A stretch of 12,513 bases of DNA from JBGSYN01 sp041750975. GTDB lineage: Bacteria > Pseudomonadota > Alphaproteobacteria > Geminicoccales > Geminicoccaceae. A program made the translations under genes and the position numbers. The DNA lies in contig JBGSYN010000132.1 in NCBI GenBank assembly GCA_041750975.1, forward strand, positions 1 to 12,513, written 5' to 3'. The notes under the pieces are model-generated. The model worked only from the letters and a program-made list of their open reading frames with translations. It was not told the DNA's origin and made no database searches. Shown here one piece after another: positions 5,885-12,513 of this stretch. Position 1 is the first letter of the stretch. Each line of letters starts with the position of its first letter.

Positions 5885-7275
5885 CGGTTCCGTACGCGGA
5901 CAATCTTGACGGGGAATGGGGTCAAGTTTGCGCTAGGCTGCGCGAAGAGGTCGGCGAGACCGCTTTCACGACCTGGCTGCGACCGCTCGGGGTCAGCGAC
6001 TTCAACGGCGACCGCATCGTGATCGAGGTGCCGACGCAATTCATGCGCGACTGGGTCGTAGCCCACTACGCCGATCGCATTCGGTCTCTCTGGTCCGCCA
6101 TTAATCCGGAGGTTCGCTCGATCACGCTCAACGTCGCACCTGCCGGCGTCAAATGTGCGGTTGCAGGCGGCGCCGGCACAGTCGCCAAGGGCGGACAGCA
6201 ACCAGCCGATAGCGTCATCCGCGGCGATCATGAGATCGGTGCGTTGGACGAGCTTGGCGCACGGCTCGATCCGCGTTTCACCTTCGAGACATTCATTGTC
6301 GGCAAACCCAACGAGTTTGCCATGGCCGCCGCGGAACGAGTTGCCTCCTCGACCAAGCCTCCTTTCAACCCACTGTTCCTTTATGGCGGAGTGGGCCTAG
6401 GCAAGACCCATCTGATGCATGCCATTGCCTGGCGAGCCAGAGAACTCGAAGCGGCGCGGCGCGTAGTTTACCTGTCCGCCGAAAAGTTCATGTACCAGTT
6501 TGTGCGTGCACTCCGCTCGAAAGACACGATGACTTTCAAGGAGCTGTTTCGGTCGGTCGATTTATTGATGGTCGACGATGTCCAGTTCATCAGCGGCAAG
6601 GACAGCACACAAGAAGAATTCTTTCATACTTTTAATACACTGGTTGATCGGGGCCGCCAGATTGTCATCTCTGCGGATCGCAGCCCGGCAGATCTCAACG
6701 GGCTCGAAGAGCGTATTCGTTCGCGCTTGGGTTGGGGCTTGGTCGCGGACATCCATCCGACCACCTACGAGCTGCGGCTCGGCATCCTCCAATCCAAGGC
6801 GGAAAAGCTGAAGGTCGATGTCAACCATCGGGTAATCGAGTTTCTGGCGAGCCGCATAACCTCGAACGTGCGTGAACTCGAGGGTGCCCTCAATCGGATC
6901 ATCCACCAGGCGGCGATAACCCGGCGGCCCGTGACGATCGAGGGTGCCCAGGATGTCCTGCGCGATTTGCTGCGCGCCAACGATCGCAAAGTCACGATCG
7001 ATGAAATCCAACGCTGCGTCACCGAGCATTATGGCATCCGCATGTCCGACATGCATTCGAGCCGGCGATCGCGCGCGGTGGCGAGACCGCGCCAGGTCGC
7101 GATGTATCTAGCCAAGCAGCTCACCCCCCGCTCCCTCCCTGAGATCGGCAAGAAGTTCGGCAATCGCGATCACACCACCGTCATGCATGCGATCCGCCAG
7201 ATCGACCGGCTGATGGCTGAAGATCCGGCCCTTGCCGACGACCTCGAGCAGCTCAAGCGGCGGCTCCAGTCCTGA
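5866..7275 (+). CDS. dnaA: Chromosomal replication initiator protein DnaA
   Basis: DnaA is the AAA+ ATPase that binds DnaA boxes, melts oriC and loads the helicase. The 469-residue protein has a domain I (about 15-90), a short variable linker (about 91-135), AAA+ domain III with Walker A GGVGLGKT (174-181) and Walker B LLMVDD (233-238), box VII with Arg287 in RSRLGWGL, and sensor 2 Arg336 in SNVRELEGAL. DNA-binding domain IV ends with RRSRAVARPRQ and FGNRDHTTVMHA (431-442). Most DnaA proteins have GGRDHTT; here Asn433 replaces the second Gly. The GTG at 5866 is preferred because GAGG lies 8 nt upstream; the ATG at 5881 (five residues shorter) is possible. It follows a 460-nt low-GC leader and precedes dnaN by 161 nt. 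Confidence 0.97.
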   Translation: MPEVQMTVPYADNLDGEWGQVCARLREEVGETAFTTWLRPLGVSDFNGDRIVIEVPTQFMRDWVVAHYADRIRSLWSAINPEVRSITLNVAPAGVKCAVAGGAGTVAKGGQQPADSVIRGDHEIGALDELGARLDPRFTFETFIVGKPNEFAMAAAERVASSTKPPFNPLFLYGGVGLGKTHLMHAIAWRARELEAARRVVYLSAEKFMYQFVRALRSKDTMTFKELFRSVDLLMVDDVQFISGKDSTQEEFFHTFNTLVDRGRQIVISADRSPADLNGLEERIRSRLGWGLVADIHPTTYELRLGILQSKAEKLKVDVNHRVIEFLASRITSNVRELEGALNRIIHQAAITRRPVTIEGAQDVLRDLLRANDRKVTIDEIQRCVTEHYGIRMSDMHSSRRSRAVARPRQVAMYLAKQLTPRSLPEIGKKFGNRDHTTVMHAIRQIDRLMAEDPALADDLEQLKRRLQS

Positions 7276-7380
7276 CCGGCTGTTCGGTAATCTCCGGCCG
7301 AAGTTAAGGTCTTCATTTGTTGGCGGCGTCGAGCGCAAAAAAGGTGAACGAGCCCGAAAGGTTCTGCTAGGTTGCGCGTC

Positions 7381-7403
7381 CCGCCATCCCCTGCTTATGG
7401 CGG
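7381..7403 (+). promoter_or_regulatory. Hairpin in the dnaA-dnaN gap
   Basis: CCGCCAT (7381-7387) and ATGGCGG (7397-7403) form a perfect 7-bp stem with a 9-nt loop, ending 33 nt before the dnaN ATG. No T-run follows, so it is not an intrinsic terminator. It might modulate dnaN translation or mRNA stability. The rest of the 161-nt gap shows no convincing promoter. Confidence 0.3.
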
Positions 7404-7436
7404 AAGTGGCTGCAACTGGCGCAGAATCGGAATGCC

Positions 7437-8558
7437 ATGAAGCTAACCATCGATCGCTCGGCTCTTCTCGGCTCGCTCGGACATGTCCAGAATGTCGTCG
7501 AACGACGCACGACCATCCCGATCCTCTCCAATGTCAAGCTAGTGGCGGAGACAGGCGGCACGCTGCATCTGACGGCAACCGACATGGAACTGTCGATCGC
7601 GGCACAGGAGAGTTGCAAGGTCAAGCAAGGCGGCACGACGACGGTGGCCGCCCACACGCTCTTCGATATCGTCCGCAAGCTGCCCGATGGCAGCGAGATT
7701 GCGCTTGAGCAGCCGGCGGATGGCGGCGAGATGACGATCATGGCGGGTCGTTCGGTGTTCACGCTGCCGACCTTGCCCGCCGATCAGTTCCCGTCGCTCG
7801 AAGCCGAAACGCTCGACGTCAATTTCACGATCCCGAGTGCGGATCTCGCGAAGATCATCGACAAAACCCGGTTCGCGATATCGCTTGAGGAAACGCGCTA
7901 CTATCTGAACGGTATTCATTTCCATGCCCACATGAATGGCGCGACCTCGACCCTGCGCGGCGTTGCGACGGATGGTCACCGACTGGCGCGGGTCGAGGTG
8001 CCGCTGCCGGATGGTGCCGCCAAGATCCCGCCGATCATCATGCCTCGCAAGACCGTCGGCGAGATCCGCAAACTGATCGACGAACATAGCGGCGATATCG
8101 AAATGTCGGTTTCGGCCAACCGGATCCAACTCGTCATTGGCAGCACCCTGCTGGTATCCCGGCTGATCGACGGCACCTTCCCCGATTACGAGCGGGTCAT
8201 TCCGAATGACAACGACAAGCGCGCCGTGGTCGAGGCCAAGGCTTTCGCCACCGCAGTGGATCGGGTCGCGACGATTTCGACCGAACGCGCCCGTACCGTC
8301 AAGCTCAGCCTCGAGCGCGGCCGCATGGCGGTCTCCGCCGTGAGCCCGGAAGCCGGCCGTGCAGTCGAGGAGTTGGATGTCGACTATGACGACGAGACTT
8401 TGGAAATCGGCTTCAACGCACGCTATATCTTGGACATGATGAGCGAAGTCGAGGGCAGTCAGACCGAGTTGACGTTGTCCGGTCCGGCCTCGCCGACCAT
8501 CGTGCGCGACCCTGAGGACGGTGCCACCTTGCACGTGCTCATGCCGATGCGGGTTTAG
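7437..8558 (+). CDS. dnaN: DNA polymerase III subunit beta (sliding clamp)
   Basis: The beta clamp is a ring-shaped dimer that tethers DNA polymerase III to DNA and recruits other replication and repair proteins. The 373-residue product has the normal length and three-domain layout. It begins MKLTIDRSALLGSLGHVQ and VVERRTTIPILSNV, continues with GVATDGHRLARVEVPLP and IMPRKTVGEIRKLI in the middle domain, and has LIDGTFPDYERVIP ahead of the third domain. It ends VLMPMRV, the conserved C-terminal tail that lines the partner-binding cleft. The start matches the family N-terminus although its ribosome site (CGGAA, 4 nt upstream) is weak. It is followed after 12 nt by recF, so the two are co-transcribed. 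Confidence 0.97.
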   Translation: MKLTIDRSALLGSLGHVQNVVERRTTIPILSNVKLVAETGGTLHLTATDMELSIAAQESCKVKQGGTTTVAAHTLFDIVRKLPDGSEIALEQPADGGEMTIMAGRSVFTLPTLPADQFPSLEAETLDVNFTIPSADLAKIIDKTRFAISLEETRYYLNGIHFHAHMNGATSTLRGVATDGHRLARVEVPLPDGAAKIPPIIMPRKTVGEIRKLIDEHSGDIEMSVSANRIQLVIGSTLLVSRLIDGTFPDYERVIPNDNDKRAVVEAKAFATAVDRVATISTERARTVKLSLERGRMAVSAVSPEAGRAVEELDVDYDDETLEIGFNARYILDMMSEVEGSQTELTLSGPASPTIVRDPEDGATLHVLMPMRV

Positions 8559-8570
8559 CCACTTTTCCCG

Positions 8571-9734
8571 ATGCCCCCTAAGCTTATGGCAGTGCCAGCG
8601 ATCGCCGTTCCTGGACGGCCCGAGAAAGACCGTATCCAGCGTCTGCAATTGGTCGATTTTCGCAATTATGTGGCCTTGGACCTGCAGCCGGAGCCATCGC
8701 CGACAGTCCTTTTCGGTCCCAATGGGGCCGGCAAGACCAATCTGCTGGAGGCGCTTTCCCTGCTGGCCCCGGGGCGCGGCTTGCGCAGCGTCAAACTGCC
8801 GGAGCTCGATCGCCGGACCGGCGGTCCCTGGCGGGTGCGAGCTCATGTTCTGGCCGCCGGCGAGCGCCGCAAGATTGCAGTGGGCCGCGACCCCGAGACC
8901 GCGCGCAAGCTCGTCAAGATCGACGATGAGGTCAGCCGCCGGCAGCAGGAACTGGCGGAGATCCTCTCGGTTCTCTGGCTGACGCCCGCCCAGGATCGGC
9001 TGTTCCTCGATGGCGCGAGCGAGCGACGGCGCTTTCTCGACCGGCTGGTGCTGGTCATGGTGCCGGATCATGCGAGGCTCGTCGGCTCGTATGAGCGCAG
9101 CCTTCGGGAACGCGCGTTATTGCTGCGACAGGGGCGCGCCGACGATGCCTGGCTCACCGCCCTCGAGCGGCGCATGACCGATGCCGGAGTCGCCATCGCC
9201 GCCGGCAGGCTGGCCATCGTGGGGGCCCTGAATCCGCTGATCGCCCGCCACCCATTCATGCGGGCCCGGGCACGGCTCGGCCTCGACGGCGATCTCGAGA
9301 CCTGGCTCGAGAGTGAGCCTGCACTTACGGTCGAGGCAAGGTTCGCCGAAGCGCTCAGGGCGTCGCGAGGCGATGATGCCAATACCGGCGGGGCCGCCGT
9401 CGGGCCGCACCGGTCGGACCTTCTGGTGCATGACGATGCCAGCGACGAGCCCGCCGCCCAAGTCTCGACCGGACGCCAGAAGATCCTGCTAATCAGTATC
9501 ATTCTCGCTGAAATCAGGCTAAGAAAGAACCAGCAGGGCGAAACTCCGCTCCTGCTTCTCGATGAGATCCCGGCCCATCTCGACGGCAGCCACCGCGCCG
9601 AACTGTTTGATGTGCTTCTCGATCTCGAAACGCAATGTTGGATGACAGGCACGGAAGCCGGTCTTTTCGACCGTCTCGCCGGCCGCGCCAATTTCTACCG
9701 TGTCAACGACGGCAAGCTCGAAATCGATGAGTGA
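8571..9734 (+). CDS. recF: DNA replication and repair protein RecF
   Basis: RecF is an SMC/ABC-like ATPase that acts with RecO and RecR to load RecA at gaps left by stalled replication. The 387-residue protein has the N-terminal RLQLVDFRNY motif (24-33), Walker A GPNGAGKT (49-56), the ABC signature STGRQK (299-304) and Walker B LLLLDE (327-332) followed by IPAHLD. Arg302 stands where the signature usually has Gln or Glu. The start is uncertain: ATG 8571 and ATG 8586 both lack a ribosome site and the conserved part begins only near residue 22, so the first 20 residues may not all be translated. The gene starts 12 nt after dnaN and its end overlaps gyrB by 8 nt, fitting translational coupling. 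Confidence 0.94.
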   Translation: MPPKLMAVPAIAVPGRPEKDRIQRLQLVDFRNYVALDLQPEPSPTVLFGPNGAGKTNLLEALSLLAPGRGLRSVKLPELDRRTGGPWRVRAHVLAAGERRKIAVGRDPETARKLVKIDDEVSRRQQELAEILSVLWLTPAQDRLFLDGASERRRFLDRLVLVMVPDHARLVGSYERSLRERALLLRQGRADDAWLTALERRMTDAGVAIAAGRLAIVGALNPLIARHPFMRARARLGLDGDLETWLESEPALTVEARFAEALRASRGDDANTGGAAVGPHRSDLLVHDDASDEPAAQVSTGRQKILLISIILAEIRLRKNQQGETPLLLLDEIPAHLDGSHRAELFDVLLDLETQCWMTGTEAGLFDRLAGRANFYRVNDGKLEIDE

Positions 9735-12177
9735 AAATACCGAACAGCCGAAGCTTCCGGAGACGGCCAATCCCGGGGTTCTGGAGAATATTTACGATTC
9801 AAGCTCGATCCGCGTGCTCGAGGGCCTGGAGGCGGTACGGCTGCGCCCCGGCATGTATATCGGCGACACCGATGACGGTTCCGGCTTGCACCATATGGTC
9901 TTCGAAGTGGTCGATAACGCCATCGACGAGGCGCTGGCCGGTTATGCGACGGAGGTCAATGTCGTCATCAATGCCGATGGCTCGGTAACGGTTACCGACA
10001 ACGGCCGCGGCATTCCGACGGACATTCACGAGGGCGAGGGGGTCTCGGCGGCGCAGGTGATCATGACCGTCCTCCACGCCGGCGGCAAATTCAATCAGAA
10101 CAGCTACAAGGTCTCGGGCGGCCTGCACGGCGTCGGCGTCTCCGTCGTCAACGCGCTTTCGGAATGGCTCGAGCTCAGGATCTGGCGCGACGGCAGCGAG
10201 CATTCGATGCGCTTCGTCGATGGTGGCGAGCCCGCGGCTCCGCTCGCCCGCACCGGCAATTCCGACGGCCGCCGTGGCACCGAGATCACCTTCATGCCCT
10301 CGATCAAGGTGTTCACGAAAACGGAATTCTCGCTCGATATTCTGGAGCACCGCCTGCGCGAACTCGCCTTCTTGAACAGTGGCGTCCACATTCTCTTGCG
10401 GGATGATCGTGGCGACGAGCCGGTGATCTTCGATTTGTGCTTCGATGGCGGGCTCGAAGCCTTCGTCCAGTACCAGGATCGGAGCAAACAGGCGCTTTTC
10501 AAGCCGCCCATCGTCATCTCGGAGACCCGCGATCTCGTCACCATCGATATCGCTCTGCACTGGAACGACAGCTATCACGAGACCTGTCTCTGCTTCACCA
10601 ACAACATCCCGCAGCGGGACGGCGGCACGCATCTGGCCGGGCTCCGTGCGGCCCTCACCCGCACCCTCAATGCCCACGCGCAGGAAAGTGGGCTGCTCAA
10701 GCGCGAAAAGGTCACGCTGACCGGCGAAGACATGCGCGAAGGGTTGACCTGCGTCCTCTCGGTCAAGATGCCCGACCCGAAATTCTCCTCGCAGACCAAG
10801 GAGAAGCTGGTCAGTTCCGAAGTTGCGCCCGTGGTTCAAGGCCTCATTTCGGATGGTTTGGGCCGGTGGATCGGTGAGCATCCGGCCGAAACCAAGATCA
10901 TCATGGCGAAAATCGTCGATGCGGCCTCGGCCCGTGAAGCGGCGCGCAAGGCCAGGGATCTGACCCGACGGAAAGGGGCTTTGGATATCGCCAACCTGCC
11001 CGGAAAACTTGCGGACTGCCAGGAACGCGATCCGGCGCTGTGCGAACTCTTCCTGGTCGAGGGCGACAGTGCCGGCGGCTCGGCCAAGCAAGGGCGTCAC
11101 CGGCGGTTTCAGGCCATTCTGCCGTTGCGCGGCAAGATCTTGAACGTCGAGCGCGCCCGCCTCGACAAGGTGCTGGGCTCGCAGGAGATCGGCACCCTGA
11201 TCACCGCCCTCGGCACCGGCATCCGGGACGATTTCGACATCGCCAAGCTGCGCTATCACCGCATCGTCATCATGACCGATGCCGACGTTGACGGCTCGCA
11301 CATCCGCACCCTGCTCCTCACCTTCTTTTACCGTCATTTGCCCCAGATCCTCGAGCAGGGCCACCTCTTCATCGCCCAGCCACCCTTGTTCAAGGTCAAG
11401 CGCGGTCAGAAGGAGCGCTATCTGAAGGACGAGGCGGCCCTGGACGACTATCTGATCGAGGCCGGTCTCGAGGATACCGCACTGGTCCTCGAGGGCGGCA
11501 CGGCGATCGAAGGTGTCACGCTCGAAGGTGTGCTGGCGCAATGCCGTACCGTCCAGTCGCTGGTCCAGTCGCTGGCCCGCAAGGTTCCGGAGAACCTGGT
11601 CGAGGCGATGGCGCTCCATGGCGGCTTCGACCAGACGATCTTCGCCGATCCGGCCGCAGCCCTCGCCGTCGGCCAGAAGGTCGCCAGAGCCCTGACGCGA
11701 CCCGCCACGGACAGCTGGCAGGTGATCGTCGGCGATGACGGCTTTCTCGTCTTCTCGCACCTCAAGGGCGAACGGCGGAGCCGGCACCGCTTCGATCCGG
11801 CCCTGGTCCGCAGCCCCGAGGGCTTGCGTCTCGTCAAGGCACTCGAAGAACTGCGCTCGCTCTTTCCGGGGGACGTCACGCTTCGTCGCAAGGATCAGGA
11901 TATCGTTCTCGACTGTCCGACGGCCCTGGTGCGCCAGATCGTCGAATTCGGCCGCAAGGGCTTTTCGATCCAGCGCTACAAGGGTCTCGGCGAGATGAAT
12001 CCCGAACAGCTCTGGGAAACCACGCTGGACCCCGACAAACGCTCGCTGATCCAGGTCAAGGTCGATCATGCCGATGAGGCCGATGAGATCTTCTCCACCT
12101 TGATGGGGGATATCGTCGATCCAAGGCGGGAATTCATCCAGGAGAATGCGCTCCGCGTCGTCAATCTGGATATCTGA
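9727..12177 (+). CDS. gyrB: DNA gyrase subunit B
   Basis: GyrB supplies ATPase energy for negative supercoiling by the GyrA2B2 gyrase. From ATG 9727 it has 816 residues. The GHKL ATPase shows FEVVDNAIDE with Glu60 and Asn64, DNGRGIP (from 91) and GGLHGVGVSV (131-140); the transducer has the QTK loop in KFSSQTKEKL. The TOPRIM domain has EGDSAGG (Glu445, Asp447), LPLRGKILNVERA, and the metal site DADVD (518-522). The roughly 170-residue insertion typical of Gram-negative GyrB precedes the C-terminal RYKGLGEMNPEQLWETT. An in-frame GTG at 9700 would add nine residues inside recF; the ATG is chosen because family similarity starts after it, but neither has a strong ribosome site. Its stop overlaps the next gene by one base. 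Confidence 0.97.
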   Translation: MSENTEQPKLPETANPGVLENIYDSSSIRVLEGLEAVRLRPGMYIGDTDDGSGLHHMVFEVVDNAIDEALAGYATEVNVVINADGSVTVTDNGRGIPTDIHEGEGVSAAQVIMTVLHAGGKFNQNSYKVSGGLHGVGVSVVNALSEWLELRIWRDGSEHSMRFVDGGEPAAPLARTGNSDGRRGTEITFMPSIKVFTKTEFSLDILEHRLRELAFLNSGVHILLRDDRGDEPVIFDLCFDGGLEAFVQYQDRSKQALFKPPIVISETRDLVTIDIALHWNDSYHETCLCFTNNIPQRDGGTHLAGLRAALTRTLNAHAQESGLLKREKVTLTGEDMREGLTCVLSVKMPDPKFSSQTKEKLVSSEVAPVVQGLISDGLGRWIGEHPAETKIIMAKIVDAASAREAARKARDLTRRKGALDIANLPGKLADCQERDPALCELFLVEGDSAGGSAKQGRHRRFQAILPLRGKILNVERARLDKVLGSQEIGTLITALGTGIRDDFDIAKLRYHRIVIMTDADVDGSHIRTLLLTFFYRHLPQILEQGHLFIAQPPLFKVKRGQKERYLKDEAALDDYLIEAGLEDTALVLEGGTAIEGVTLEGVLAQCRTVQSLVQSLARKVPENLVEAMALHGGFDQTIFADPAAALAVGQKVARALTRPATDSWQVIVGDDGFLVFSHLKGERRSRHRFDPALVRSPEGLRLVKALEELRSLFPGDVTLRRKDQDIVLDCPTALVRQIVEFGRKGFSIQRYKGLGEMNPEQLWETTLDPDKRSLIQVKVDHADEADEIFSTLMGDIVDPRREFIQENALRVVNLDI

Positions 12178-12513
12178 TGCGCTTTCTCCTGTTCGCCCTG
12201 GTCTTGAGCTTCACCTCTTCCGCCCATGCGCAATCGCCGGAGCCCAGTGCCGCCATGATCGATCCGCTGACGATCGCCCGGACCGGCCAGCCCAACGATG
12301 CCCTCGCCTGTCCGCCTGATCGGTGTGCAACCGAGCCTACCGCAACCTCGCCGGAATTTCTAGTGCCGGCCGGCGATCTGTTCAGGTTCTGGCTCGAAAC
12401 CGTCCGGGCCGAGCCGCGGACGACGGTCACGGCCGAAGACGAGGCGGAGTTCCTGATGAATGCCGAGCAGCGCTCCCGTGTTCTCGGCTTTGTCGACACC
12501 ATTGCCGCACGGG
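12177..12513 (+). CDS. Exported DUF1499-like protein, N-terminal part (partial)
   Basis: ATG at 12177 shares its A with the gyrB TGA, so translation is likely coupled to gyrB. The open frame continues 112 codons to the window end. It begins with a signal peptide (MRFLLFALVLSFTSSAHA, cleavage likely after Ala18) and thus is exported to the periplasm. The mature part contains ACPPDRC, then SPEFLVPAGDLFRFWLETV, EPRTTV and QRSRVLGFVDTI. This order of a CP..C pair, a VP-W segment and QRS...GF.DT resembles the DUF1499 family as I remember it; no search was possible. DUF1499 has no established biochemical role. The two cysteines, five residues apart, could form a disulfide. The C-terminus is outside the window. 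Confidence 0.7.
   Translation, partial: MRFLLFALVLSFTSSAHAQSPEPSAAMIDPLTIARTGQPNDALACPPDRCATEPTATSPEFLVPAGDLFRFWLETVRAEPRTTVTAEDEAEFLMNAEQRSRVLGFVDTIAAR

Noticed and set aside
7539..9071. A 510-codon minus-strand open frame opposite dnaN and recF
   Set aside because: It spans the junction of two clear plus-strand genes and has no family features.
11101..11160. Arg instead of Lys at the GyrB position equivalent to E. coli Lys447
   Set aside because: It is a conservative change that I recall as normal in alphaproteobacterial GyrB, so it is not a resistance signal.
9799..12069. A 756-codon minus-strand open frame opposite gyrB
   Set aside because: It mirrors gyrB codon structure and shows no domain; GyrB motifs on the other strand are complete.

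Overview
The window is a core-genome segment of an alphaproteobacterium. The coding sequence is GC-rich. The gene order (coaBC-ubiB-ubiE divergent from mutM, then an enoyl-CoA hydratase, rpsT, dnaA, dnaN, recF, gyrB) and the protein motifs fit that class. A Rhodospirillales-like member is my guess; the sequence alone does not fix the order. I see no insertion sequence, phage gene, CRISPR array, tRNA, rRNA or clear horizontal-transfer island.

Left block (1-3074, minus strand): ubiE, ubiB and coaBC are transcribed leftward. ubiE and ubiB are 6 nt apart and both serve ubiquinone biosynthesis. coaBC (coenzyme A biosynthesis) follows after 75 nt and runs off the left edge. A 109-bp divergent region separates this block from mutM.

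Middle block (3184-5403, plus strand): mutM/fpg (base-excision repair), a crotonase-family enoyl-CoA hydratase, and rpsT (ribosomal protein S20). rpsT has a textbook sigma70-type promoter, a TTG start and a strong intrinsic terminator.

The region 5404-5865 is the only long non-coding stretch. Its central 300 bases are about 44% GC by hand count, clearly lower than the genes around it. It holds a 13-bp palindrome, helically spaced GTTCAC-like repeats just upstream of a good promoter candidate, a possible 31-codon ORF behind a near-perfect Shine-Dalgarno sequence, and two hairpins ahead of dnaA. I found no canonical DnaA box cluster, so it is not a recognisable oriC.

Right block (5866-12513, plus strand): dnaA, dnaN, recF and gyrB, the classic replication-initiation and topology cluster. 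dnaN, recF and gyrB are tightly packed (12-nt gap, then an 8-nt overlap). A signal-peptide protein resembling the DUF1499 family overlaps the gyrB stop by one base and is cut by the right edge.

The genes are ordinary. I do not see a new multi-gene system. The one place where undescribed biology could sit is the dnaA leader region, and the main findings concern it.
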